From Candidatus Aminicenantota bacterium (GTDB lineage Bacteria; Acidobacteriota; Aminicenantia; S016-38), in contig JAMOUL010000223.1 of assembly GCA_027062035.1 (NCBI GenBank), positions 1 to 8,082 on the forward strand: a DNA stretch of 8,082 nucleotides. The letters are read 5' to 3'. Each line of letters starts with the position of its first letter. The first letter of the stretch is position 1. Of this stretch, positions 1 to 6,327 are shown piece by piece. A program made the position numbers and the translations under genes. Below the pieces are notes generated by a model. It saw nothing but the letters and a program-made list of their open reading frames with translations, ran no database searches and was not told the DNA's origin.

Positions 1-56
1 ACATAAACACCACCTGAAGGCTTAAGCTCAGAAGGCATTATATCATGAATTACCAT
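1..56 (-). CDS. Start of an unrecognised minus-strand ORF, cut by the window edge
   Basis: An open frame starts with ATG at 56-54 and runs off the left edge after 18 full codons, beginning MVIHDIMPSELKPSGG. A stop lies two codons upstream of this ATG, so translation in this frame cannot begin much earlier. The sequence before the ATG (AAGAGAAA) is only a weak ribosome binding site; a second in-frame ATG is at codon 7. It lies 28 nt downstream of the remnant frame ending at 85 on the same strand and could be the next gene of the same unit. Too little is visible to name a family, and the frame may be chance. Confidence 0.3.
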   Translation of the reverse strand, partial: MVIHDIMPSELKPSGGVY

Positions 57-84
57 TTTCTCTTATATATCTGGCAGAACGCAT

Positions 85-315
85 TCAGCACGGGGAGTCA
101 TAATCTATCCGGGTAGCCTCCGCTGTTCTATCACACAATGCAATCTGGATGTCCACAGAATTACTTAAACCTGCTGCTTCTCCGACATCATATCTTCCAT
201 CCGTTGTCTGCCATAATCCATCTATTAAAGAACTCTTAAAAATATAAGGGTCTTTCTCTCCCGGAAAACATGGGGTAATCTTGACATTTCCCTTATATAA
301 TTGGAAAATATCCTT
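85..315 (-). pseudogene. Start-less open frame, probable 3' remnant of a lost gene
   Basis: The minus strand is open for 76 codons between a stop at 318-316 and TGA at 87-85. The frame contains no ATG, and its only GTG is far inside. The predicted peptide has a protein-like mix, for example DPYIFKSSLIDGLWQTTDGR in the middle and an ending in RIDYDSPC, with three cysteines. It does not look like low-complexity translation of non-coding DNA. Its 5' side runs into the ileS promoter, where a proper gene would need its start and upper part. I infer a truncated or frameshifted gene whose N-terminal part was lost. I do not recognise the family; a secreted or pilin-like C-terminus is only a guess. 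It could also be a chance open frame. Confidence 0.35.
273..310 (+). promoter_or_regulatory. Candidate promoter of the ileS operon
   Basis: Two sigma-70-type elements lie just upstream of ileS. A perfect TTGACA is at 281-286 and, 17 bp later, GAAAAT at 304-309 matches the -10 consensus at four of six positions. A perfect TATAAT at 296-301 is only 9 bp from that TTGACA, so it would need a different, poor -35 (GGGTAA, 273-278). Either pairing would give a short leader ahead of the ribosome binding site at 321-327. No T-box or other leader structure fits in this space. Confidence 0.45.
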
Positions 316-332
316 TTAATAAGGAGGAGAAA

Positions 333-3083
333 ATGCTTGACCCGAAGGAATTGAAGAACACGCTCAATTTACCCAAAACCGATTTTCCAATGAAGGCATC
401 CCTTCCCAGGAGGGAACCGGAAATTCTCAAAAAATGGGAGGAAATGAAAATCTACCACAGAATCAGGGAGGATAGAAAAAACGCCCCCAAGTTTATACTC
501 CACGACGGTCCTCCCTATGCCAATGGACGAATACACCTGGGTCATGCATTAAACAAAATACTCAAGGACTTTGTGGTCAAATCTCATTCCATGTTCGGTT
601 ACAACGCCCCCTATGTTCCAGGGTGGGACTGCCATGGACTTCCAATAGAAATAAAGGTAGAACAGAAAATAGGAAAGATAGATGACAGGGTAAAGTTCAG
701 GGAAGAATGTAAAAATTATGCCCTGAAATTTGTGGACATCCAGAGGGAGGAATTTATCAGGTTAGGCGTTATTGGAGAATGGGAAAATCCTTATCTGACC
801 ATGGACCCTCCCTATGAAGCAGAAATTGTTAGACACATGAAGGGATTCTTTCAGAGAGGGGAGGTATACAGGGCAAAGAAGCCTGTTTACTGGTGTCCTC
901 ACTGTCATACCGCTCTTGCAGAGGCAGAGATCGAATATCATGAAGACCCTTCTCCAAGCATCTTCGTAAAATTTCCCTTTGAAGAAGCTGAAAAACTCTT
1001 TCCTGAGCTTAAAGGCAAAAAAGTTTCCGTTGTTATATGGACAACCACTCCATGGACCCTTCCAGCCAACCTTGCCATAGCTCTTCATCCAGACTATGAT
1101 TACGGAGTTTTCAAAGATGGAGAGGAATATTACATACTGGCAAAGGAGCTGGTGAAGTCTCTTGAAGAAAAGGTCGGACGGAAATTTGAACCTGTGTTTG
1201 AATTCAAGGGAAAGGAGCTGGAAGGATTTAAAGCAAGGCATCCCTTCATAGATAGAGACAGCATAATTGTGCTGGCAGATTACGTAACCCTTGAGCAGGG
1301 AACGGGGTGCGTTCATACAGCCCCGGGCCATGGTGAGGAGGACTACATCACAGGTCTTGCTTATGGTCTCGAGCCCTATTCTCCGGTGGACGATGAAGGA
1401 AGATTTACATCAGAAGTCCCATTCCTCAAAGGAAAAACTGTGTGGGAAGCAAACCCCGAGATTGTAGAGCTCCTGAGGGAAAAGGGTGTTCTCATTTTCG
1501 CGGAGGAATATACCCATTCCTATCCCCATTGCTGGCGCTGTAAGGGACCCATCATTTTCAGGGCCACCGAACAGTGGTTCATATCCCTGGATAAAGCAGG
1601 ACTGAGAAAAAAAGCTCTGGAAGAAATAAGGAAGGTTAAATGGATACCCAGATGGGGAGAGGAAAGAATTTACAACATGATAGAAAACAGACCCGACTGG
1701 TGCATTTCAAGGCAGCGCAGCTGGGGAGTTCCGATTCCTGTGCTTTATTGCGATGAATGTGGAGAACCCCTTACAGATCCCGAAGTTATAGAGAACATAG
1801 CAAATATTTTTGAAAGGGAAGGTTCTGACGCCTGGTTCAAACATCCTGCAGATTACTTTCTTCCAGAAGGGAAAAAATGCAAAAAATGCGGTGGAACAAA
1901 GTTCCGCAAGGAAAACGACATTGTGGATGTGTGGTTCGAATCGGGAACATCCCATGCTGTACTGAAAATAAGGGATGATCATGTATGGCCCTCTGACGTT
2001 TACCTTGAAGGAAACGACCAGTACAGGGGCTGGTTCCACAGCTCTCTTCTTGTGGCACTGGCCAATGAAGGGGAAAGCCCCTATCGACAGGTTATAACCC
2101 ATGGATGGGTTCTTGACGAAAACGGCAGGGCCATGTCTAAATCACTGGGTAATGTGATAGAACCCGGGGAAATTATAAAGAAATACGGCGCTGAAACCCT
2201 CAGGTTGTGGGTGGCCATGCTTGATTACAAGGAAGACGTAAGGCTCGGAGAGGAGATCATAACCAGACTTACAGAGGCCTACCGAAAAATCAGAAATACA
2301 TGGAGATTCATGCTGGGGAACCTGAAGGATTTCGATCCTGAAAAGCACTCTCTTCCTGAAGATCAGCTCCTGCCCTCCGATAAATATATCCTGACCAAAT
2401 TCAGAGCGCTTGTGGAAAAGGTAAAGGAACTCTACAAAAACTACCAGTATTACAGAATTTCCCATCTTATCTATGATTTCTTTACCGTGGACCTGAGTTC
2501 CTTTTATCTGGATATCACAAAGGACAGACTTTACTGCTCCCATCCGGATGACCTGGAAAGAAGGGCAGCACAAACAGCGATATTTGAGATGGCCAGGGAC
2601 AGTCTGAGGCTTATGGCTCCCATATTGTCCTTTACGACAGAAGAAGCATGGGAATACCTGCCTTCATTCCCCGGCAAGAAGGAATCCATACTTCTGGAAC
2701 TCTTTCCTGAGAAAAAGGAAGCCATACTTTCAGAAGAGGAACAGAAGGAATGGGAAGTGCTCCTGAAGTACAGGGAACTTTCCAACAAGGCCCTTGAAGA
2801 CGCAAGGAAGGAAAAATTCATAGGAAATTCACTGGAGGCAAAACTGATTTTCCATGCAAGGGATAAAGAGAAGGAAATCCTGGAAAAATACAGCCAGTAC
2901 TTCCTGGAACTGTTCATAGTCTCCCAGTGGGAAGTCAAAGAAGGAGAGGAAGGTGTGGAAGTCGCCAGAGCCGGGGGCGAAAAATGCGCAAGGTGCTGGG
3001 TATTTCATCCCGATGTTGGGAAGGACGCTGAACATCCCAATCTATGCCCGCGTTGTATCGACGTTGTAAGGAGGCTCGATTGA
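333..3083 (+). CDS. ileS: Isoleucyl-tRNA synthetase (class I)
   Basis: This cytoplasmic enzyme charges tRNA-Ile with isoleucine using ATP and hydrolyses mischarged Val-tRNA in an editing domain. At 916 residues it has the usual bacterial length. DGPPYANG (58-65) leads into the HIGH-type motif HLGH (68-71), and the KMSKS loop is AMSKS (600-604). The CP1 editing domain shows WTTTPWTLPAN from 236 and GTGCVHTAPGHGEED from 323, whose Asp337 matches the editing aspartate of the family. Paired cysteines occur at 188/191, 400/403, 473/476 and 516/519. The C-terminus carries the zinc motif C885-C888-C905-C908 typical of the common bacterial IleRS. The ATG at 333 follows AAGGAGG (321-327) by 5 nt. It is first in an operon with lspA, lgt and a pseudouridine synthase, an order seen in many bacteria. 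The long minus-strand open frames inside it are shadows. Confidence 0.98.
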   Translation: MLDPKELKNTLNLPKTDFPMKASLPRREPEILKKWEEMKIYHRIREDRKNAPKFILHDGPPYANGRIHLGHALNKILKDFVVKSHSMFGYNAPYVPGWDCHGLPIEIKVEQKIGKIDDRVKFREECKNYALKFVDIQREEFIRLGVIGEWENPYLTMDPPYEAEIVRHMKGFFQRGEVYRAKKPVYWCPHCHTALAEAEIEYHEDPSPSIFVKFPFEEAEKLFPELKGKKVSVVIWTTTPWTLPANLAIALHPDYDYGVFKDGEEYYILAKELVKSLEEKVGRKFEPVFEFKGKELEGFKARHPFIDRDSIIVLADYVTLEQGTGCVHTAPGHGEEDYITGLAYGLEPYSPVDDEGRFTSEVPFLKGKTVWEANPEIVELLREKGVLIFAEEYTHSYPHCWRCKGPIIFRATEQWFISLDKAGLRKKALEEIRKVKWIPRWGEERIYNMIENRPDWCISRQRSWGVPIPVLYCDECGEPLTDPEVIENIANIFEREGSDAWFKHPADYFLPEGKKCKKCGGTKFRKENDIVDVWFESGTSHAVLKIRDDHVWPSDVYLEGNDQYRGWFHSSLLVALANEGESPYRQVITHGWVLDENGRAMSKSLGNVIEPGEIIKKYGAETLRLWVAMLDYKEDVRLGEEIITRLTEAYRKIRNTWRFMLGNLKDFDPEKHSLPEDQLLPSDKYILTKFRALVEKVKELYKNYQYYRISHLIYDFFTVDLSSFYLDITKDRLYCSHPDDLERRAAQTAIFEMARDSLRLMAPILSFTTEEAWEYLPSFPGKKESILLELFPEKKEAILSEEEQKEWEVLLKYRELSNKALEDARKEKFIGNSLEAKLIFHARDKEKEILEKYSQYFLELFIVSQWEVKEGEEGVEVARAGGEKCARCWVFHPDVGKDAEHPNLCPRCIDVVRRLD
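3068..3074 (+). promoter_or_regulatory. Ribosome binding site setting the TTG start of lspA
   Basis: AAGGAGG lies inside the last codons of ileS, where it helps encode an Arg-Arg pair, and ends 5 nt before TTG at 3080. It selects this TTG over the in-frame ATG at 3044, which has no comparable site and would put 12 extra polar and basic residues in front of the first membrane segment. Confidence 0.8.
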
Positions 3084-3565
3084 AGAGCTATTACAAGTCC
3101 TTCCTGCTGATCATCTTTCTTTTTGCTGCAGACCAGTACACAAAGTGGTTGATAAGTATCAACCTCAAACCCTGGCAGATTAAACCGGTAACTTCCTTTC
3201 TTAATCTCGTTCACGTTCGAAACACCGGGATGGTCTTTGGCTTTCTTTCAGGTATCCATAATAAAACCGTTTTCTGGATAATAACAATAGCTTCCTTTAT
3301 GGCTGCTATTTTCGTGATCTATCTTTTCATCATTGAAAAGGGAAAATTTGCACGCTTTTCCCTTTCCCTGATAATTGCAGGGGCAGCAGGAAATCTCTAC
3401 GACAGATTTACCAAGGGCTATGTTATAGATTTTGTGGATTTTCACATAAAGACCCATCACTGGGCCAGTTTTAATCTTGCGGACTCACTCATTACAATAG
3501 GTTCGCTACTGCTTATTCTCTATTTCCTCTTGGGAGGTGACAGGAATGTATCCAGTTCTATTTAA
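3080..3565 (+). CDS. lspA: Lipoprotein signal peptidase (signal peptidase II)
   Basis: This inner-membrane aspartic peptidase removes the signal peptide from prolipoproteins after Lgt has lipidated the lipobox cysteine. With the TTG start it has 161 residues, normal for the family, and four hydrophobic segments. The conserved motifs are present in order: DQYTKWLI from 18, RNTGMVFG from 47, GNLYDR (Asn105, Asp108), VIDFVDF (Asp117) and FNLADS (Asp135). Asp117 and Asp135 match the catalytic pair placed by the solved Pseudomonas enzyme structure. The usual Ala of the NxGxAFG motif is Val here. The start overlaps the ileS stop by 4 nt (TTGA), so translation is probably coupled. The rare TTG start may keep the level below that of ileS. 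The gene overlaps lgt, the preceding step of the same pathway, by 20 nt. Confidence 0.95.
   Translation: MKSYYKSFLLIIFLFAADQYTKWLISINLKPWQIKPVTSFLNLVHVRNTGMVFGFLSGIHNKTVFWIITIASFMAAIFVIYLFIIEKGKFARFSLSLIIAGAAGNLYDRFTKGYVIDFVDFHIKTHHWASFNLADSLITIGSLLLILYFLLGGDRNVSSSI
3533..3540 (+). promoter_or_regulatory. Ribosome binding site of lgt
   Basis: GGAGGTGA is a full eight-base match to the usual 16S rRNA tail and ends 5 nt before ATG at 3546. It favours this ATG over the in-frame GTG at 3537, which lies inside the site itself. It sits in the last codons of lspA. Confidence 0.85.
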
Positions 3566-4352
3566 AATTGGACCCATATCCGTCTACGGATATGGATTCT
3601 GGATAGCAGTGGGATTACTTACTGCCTTCTGGGTAGGAGCTAAGGAGGCAGAAAGGGTAGGACTTCCCAGAAACACTGTGCTGGACATAGCATTCTGGAC
3701 AATTGTATTCGCCTTTATTTTTTCCAAACTGGGACTGATATTTGAAGACCCATCCTTTTACCTGTCCAACATGAAGGAACTTTTGAGGTCCGGCGGAGTT
3801 TTTTATGCAGGCCTTATAGGAGGCCTGATCTTTCTTATAGCCATGATCCGCATAAAAAAACTACCCTTCTGGAAAACCATGGATGTTTACGCTCTTGTCG
3901 TGCCACTGGCCCACGGGTTCGGCAGACAGGGATGTTTCTCAGCAGGCTGCTGTTATGGCAGACCCACGGATGTTCCCTGGGGAGTTGTATTCCACAGTCA
4001 ATTTGCCCATGAACATGTGGGAACGCCTCTGGGAGTCAAGATACATCCTGTCCAGCTTTACGAATCCTTCCTGAACTTTGCACTTTTTCTCATTCTGTAC
4101 TTTGTGGTAAGAAAAAGAAAAAAGTTCGATGGGTTGATATCCGCTCTATATCTTATTGGATACGGCATTATAAGATTTCATGACGAATATTACCGGGGTG
4201 ACCCTGGAAGGGGATGGATAATCCATGGCTCCTCACCGTGGACTTCCCTATCTGTACCCCAATTTATCAGCATATTGTTAATTCTCTCCGGAATTGCGAT
4301 AATTCTCTTTAGAAGGAGGCATGAGAAGCTTAAAGGCAGAGATTCTGGCTGA
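3546..4352 (+). CDS. lgt: Phosphatidylglycerol-prolipoprotein diacylglyceryl transferase, variant active-site motifs
   Basis: This inner-membrane enzyme moves diacylglycerol from phosphatidylglycerol onto the lipobox cysteine of prolipoproteins, the first step of lipoprotein maturation. The 268 residues show about seven hydrophobic segments. Family landmarks are an N-terminal ISVYGYGFWIA, SGGVFYAGLIGG from 82, the signature region GRQGCFSAGCCYGRPT from 126, HPVQLYE before the sixth segment, and EYYRGDPGR from 214. Arg127 and Arg217 appear to match the essential E. coli residues Arg143 and Arg239. By my hand alignment, E. coli His103 is Tyr87 here, Asn146 is Cys130 and Glu151 is Cys135. From memory, the FY and GCFxAGCCYG variants occur in a branch of Lgt proteins in deltaproteobacteria and relatives, so the protein is probably functional. 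Its placement directly after lspA supports the assignment. It overlaps the next gene by 32 nt. Confidence 0.93.
   Translation: MYPVLFKIGPISVYGYGFWIAVGLLTAFWVGAKEAERVGLPRNTVLDIAFWTIVFAFIFSKLGLIFEDPSFYLSNMKELLRSGGVFYAGLIGGLIFLIAMIRIKKLPFWKTMDVYALVVPLAHGFGRQGCFSAGCCYGRPTDVPWGVVFHSQFAHEHVGTPLGVKIHPVQLYESFLNFALFLILYFVVRKRKKFDGLISALYLIGYGIIRFHDEYYRGDPGRGWIIHGSSPWTSLSVPQFISILLILSGIAIILFRRRHEKLKGRDSG
4313..4319 (+). promoter_or_regulatory. Unusually close ribosome binding site before the pseudouridine synthase
   Basis: AAGGAGG ends only 1 nt before ATG at 4321, much tighter than the 5-nt spacing of its neighbours. The next in-frame triplets offer no ATG, GTG or TTG that would keep the conserved N-terminus. 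The start is therefore kept on protein grounds. Coupling to translation of lgt, whose frame runs through the site, may compensate. Confidence 0.55.
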
Positions 4353-5244
4353 TGAAGAAGCAAGAATTGATGGTTATCTTGCCTCCAGACTGGAAATTTC
4401 CCGTTCCAAAATAAAAAAGGCCATTAAGGAAGGAAAAATCCTTGTAAATGGAAAACCCACCAAACCATCTCACATTCTCAAACCCGGTGAGGTTATCTCA
4501 ATAGAAATAGAGGAAAGTCCTGAATCACCTGAGCCAGCAGATGTTAGTTTCAGAATAATCTACGAGGATTCCCAGATAATAGCAGTGGATAAACCTTCAG
4601 GTCTTACCGTACATCCTGCCCCAGGAATAAGGGAACCCACCCTTGTAAACGGGCTTATAAAAATACGGCCGGAAATTGCAGGAGTGGGAAGCAACGAAAG
4701 ACCCGGAATAGTTCATCGCCTTGACAGGGACACTTCAGGCATAATGCTTGTGGCAAAAACTGAGGAAGCCTATCAGAAGCTCCAGAGACAGTTTGCGGAT
4801 AGACTGGTCCATAAAAGTTACATAGCTATTGTAGAAGGACACCCTCCTGAAGAAGGGGACATCCCCCTATCCATAGGCAGAGATCCTCATCACAGGGGAA
4901 AATTTTCGGTGGGTGCTTATTCTACAAGAGAGGCCCTGACAATCTTCAGAAAAATTGGAGAGGTGGGGGATTATTCGGTCATCCTTGCCTGTCCTTTTAC
5001 TGGACGGACTCACCAGATAAGAGTCCATCTATCCTTTATAGGCCATCCCATAGCAGGCGACCCAATATACGGTAAAGAGGGAGGCCCCATAGGAAGGCTG
5101 GCTCTTCATGCTTACTGCATAACCTTTATACATCCGGAAAAGGGAGAAAGGATGGAACTATGCAGCCAGATCCCCAGGGAATTCGAAGAATTTATGGGAA
5201 AACTCGCAGAGAAATTAAAGAAACTGAAATTCTGTAACGAATAA
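4321..5244 (+). CDS. rluD: RluA-family rRNA pseudouridine synthase with S4 domain (RluD-like)
   Basis: This enzyme isomerises specific uridines of RNA to pseudouridine; the RluD type acts on helix 69 of 23S rRNA. The 307 residues comprise an N-terminal S4 RNA-binding domain (about 14-65, with SRSKIKKAIKEGKILVNG), a short acidic linker, and the catalytic domain. The catalytic motif is HRLDRDTSG with the nucleophile Asp135. Other family motifs are DKPSGLTVHP near 90 and GRTHQIRVHL from 228. The S4 domain and the full-length match favour RluD over the S4-lacking RluA and RluC-like enzymes, but the target uridine cannot be read from sequence. The gene closes the ileS-lspA-lgt operon. A gap of 74 bp separates it from a convergent gene, with no clear intrinsic terminator. 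Confidence 0.93.
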   Translation: MRSLKAEILADEEARIDGYLASRLEISRSKIKKAIKEGKILVNGKPTKPSHILKPGEVISIEIEESPESPEPADVSFRIIYEDSQIIAVDKPSGLTVHPAPGIREPTLVNGLIKIRPEIAGVGSNERPGIVHRLDRDTSGIMLVAKTEEAYQKLQRQFADRLVHKSYIAIVEGHPPEEGDIPLSIGRDPHHRGKFSVGAYSTREALTIFRKIGEVGDYSVILACPFTGRTHQIRVHLSFIGHPIAGDPIYGKEGGPIGRLALHAYCITFIHPEKGERMELCSQIPREFEEFMGKLAEKLKKLKFCNE

Positions 5245-5318
5245 CCGTAGAAATAGCGCAGAATTTACTCTTTGATTTTTTACCCTCCAAATACTCCCTA
5301 TCGGGTTTTATGGAGAGG

Positions 5319-5666
5319 CTATTTCCCCTTTCTACCTGTGTTCCAGTCTAACAGGAAGAGAATTCCTGTAAGAAAAAGAGGACCTGAAATTATAAATTGA
5401 ACTGCCCAGCTAACCCTCTGAAGGGCTATTATCATGTAGATAAAACCCAGGAGGATGAATAAAATTCCTCCGAGGAGTGGTTTTCTCCATGCAATTACCA
5501 CACTAATTCCAACTATGATCGCAGGAAGGAGGTGAATGAAAAAGCCCAGAAGCATTTTTCCAAGACCCATTTCCTTTCCGAAAACATCAAAACTGAGGAG
5601 AAAGAGAAAAACTGTAAACAATATTCCCAGTCCCCTGGGAATCCAGAAAAACAACCTTTTTCTCAT
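5319..5666 (-). CDS. Small four-helix membrane protein of unknown function
   Basis: The 115-residue protein is almost wholly hydrophobic, with four likely membrane segments near residues 10-30, 38-60, 63-82 and 88-106. It has a basic N-terminus (MRKR) and a basic tail (GRKGK). Landmarks are SFDVFG ending the first segment (Asp27), HLLP in the second (45-48), WRKPLLGGILFILLG leading into the third, and a final SGPLFLTGILFLL. I recall this pattern, an acidic DVF motif with HLxP and GGILF(I/L)LG, from a widespread family of uncharacterised membrane proteins (I believe DUF7670, named from memory). No function is known to me. There is no Shine-Dalgarno sequence before the ATG, and a -10-like TATACT lies only 6 nt upstream, so the message may be leaderless. 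It is convergent with the ileS operon and divergent from the HD gene. Confidence 0.75.
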   Translation of the reverse strand: MRKRLFFWIPRGLGILFTVFLFLLSFDVFGKEMGLGKMLLGFFIHLLPAIIVGISVVIAWRKPLLGGILFILLGFIYMIIALQRVSWAVQFIISGPLFLTGILFLLDWNTGRKGK

Positions 5667-5672
5667 AAAATA

Positions 5673-5678
5673 AGTATA
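5673..5678 (-). promoter_or_regulatory. Candidate -10 element of the small membrane protein gene
   Basis: TATACT on the minus strand ends 6 nt before the ATG at 5666, which would place transcription start at or beside the start codon. The -35 side is only a T-run, so support is weak. Its interest is that it fits the missing ribosome binding site. Confidence 0.3.
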
Positions 5679-5745
5679 ACCACAAATCTAAATACAAAAA
5701 AATTGTTCTATAAGTTTAATAATAAGTAATTTTCGCGCAAATTTT

Positions 5746-5774
5746 TTCCCAGGAATTTTTCTCTTTGCTAAAAT
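5746..5774 (+). promoter_or_regulatory. Candidate promoter of the HD-leuC unit
   Basis: TAAAAT at 5769-5774 is preceded by TGC, giving an extended -10 element. TTCCCA at 5746-5751 lies 17 bp upstream and matches the -35 consensus at four of six positions. Transcription would begin near 5781, leaving a very short leader that holds the AAGGAG site at 5783-5788. The surrounding 5667-5793 divergent region is strongly AT-rich; apart from the promoters I see no clear operator. Confidence 0.45.
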
Positions 5775-5793
5775 AAAAAGAAAAGGAGTTGTC

Positions 5794-6324
5794 ATGACAA
5801 TAACAGAGCTTTTACCGGAAATTGAGCTTATAGAAGACGGAAAGCTCAGGTCACTGGTGGCAGAAACATGGAAAAGGGCAATTTTGCTTGGCGGATGGGA
5901 TGAAAGCGACCTTCAAATCATCCCTTTCACACTACTTATCAAGGATATTCACATAAACCTGTTCCAGCACACAAGGGCTGTAACGCTGTGTGCACTGGGA
6001 GTTTACAATGCCTATGAAAAAATTTACCGGGATAAGAATCCTCTCAGGAAAGACATCCTTTTAGCAGGAGCTCTTCTTCACGATGTAGGAAAACTTCTGG
6101 AATACGAAAAGAGAGGCGGGGAAATAGTAAAGAGCAAGCGGGGGAAACTGCTGAGGCATCCGATCTCAGGAGCAGCCCTTGCGTGGTCACTGGGAGTTCC
6201 GGATGAGGTATGCCACATAATTGCAGCCCATTCCAGGGAAGGGGATCATGTAAAAAGGATTCCCGAGGCCTTTGTTGTTTATCACTGTGACTTCGCAAAC
6301 TTTGAACCCTTCAGGGAGGGATGA
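5794..6324 (+). CDS. HD-domain metal-dependent phosphohydrolase family protein
   Basis: The 176-residue soluble protein is a single HD domain with a short N-terminal extension. The metal ligands fall in the full order H-HD-H-H-D: His59 in FQHTRAV, His96-Asp97 in LLHDVGK, His122 in RHPISG, His146 in AAHSREGD and Asp166 in YHCDFANF. This six-residue pattern usually binds two metals and is shared by HD proteins acting on nucleotides, cyclic nucleotides or RNA ends. All ligands are present, so catalysis is likely, but the substrate cannot be inferred. There is no partner regulatory or nuclease domain. The ATG follows AAGGAG (5783-5788) by 5 nt. It is first in a unit with the LeuC-type gene 3 nt downstream, whose ribosome binding site lies inside its last codons. 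That arrangement suggests coupled expression and perhaps a shared role, which I cannot specify. Confidence 0.9.
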   Translation: MTITELLPEIELIEDGKLRSLVAETWKRAILLGGWDESDLQIIPFTLLIKDIHINLFQHTRAVTLCALGVYNAYEKIYRDKNPLRKDILLAGALLHDVGKLLEYEKRGGEIVKSKRGKLLRHPISGAALAWSLGVPDEVCHIIAAHSREGDHVKRIPEAFVVYHCDFANFEPFREG

Positions 6325-6327
6325 AAA

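Noticed and set aside
1..332. A T-box or other amino-acid-responsive leader upstream of ileS.
   Set aside because: The candidate promoter lies within 60 bp of the start codon, leaving only a short leader, and no T-box-like conserved element or terminator hairpin is visible.
762..1331. A 189-codon minus-strand open frame inside ileS, with other long minus-strand frames in the same gene.
   Set aside because: They lie wholly within a gene whose motifs are intact, have no recognisable domains or ribosome binding sites, and are explained by the codon composition of the plus strand.
3044..3079. Upstream ATG start for lspA.
   Set aside because: It lacks a ribosome binding site and adds 12 residues from within the IleRS zinc motif, while TTG at 3080 has an ideal site and a normal LspA N-terminus.
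3883..4074. Plus-strand 63-codon open frame inside lgt.
   Set aside because: It overlaps the conserved Lgt signature region in another frame and has no ribosome binding site or recognisable domain.
5283..5318. Imperfect hairpin (CTCCA/TGGAG with an inner CCC/GGG) between the convergent genes as an intrinsic terminator.
   Set aside because: The stem is interrupted by mismatches and no T-run follows on either strand, so it does not meet the pattern of an intrinsic terminator.
5532..5729. Plus-strand 65-codon open frame over the small membrane protein gene and its promoter.
   Set aside because: Its product is a low-quality Lys/Asn-rich peptide running into the AT-rich intergenic region, while the opposite strand encodes a convincing membrane protein.
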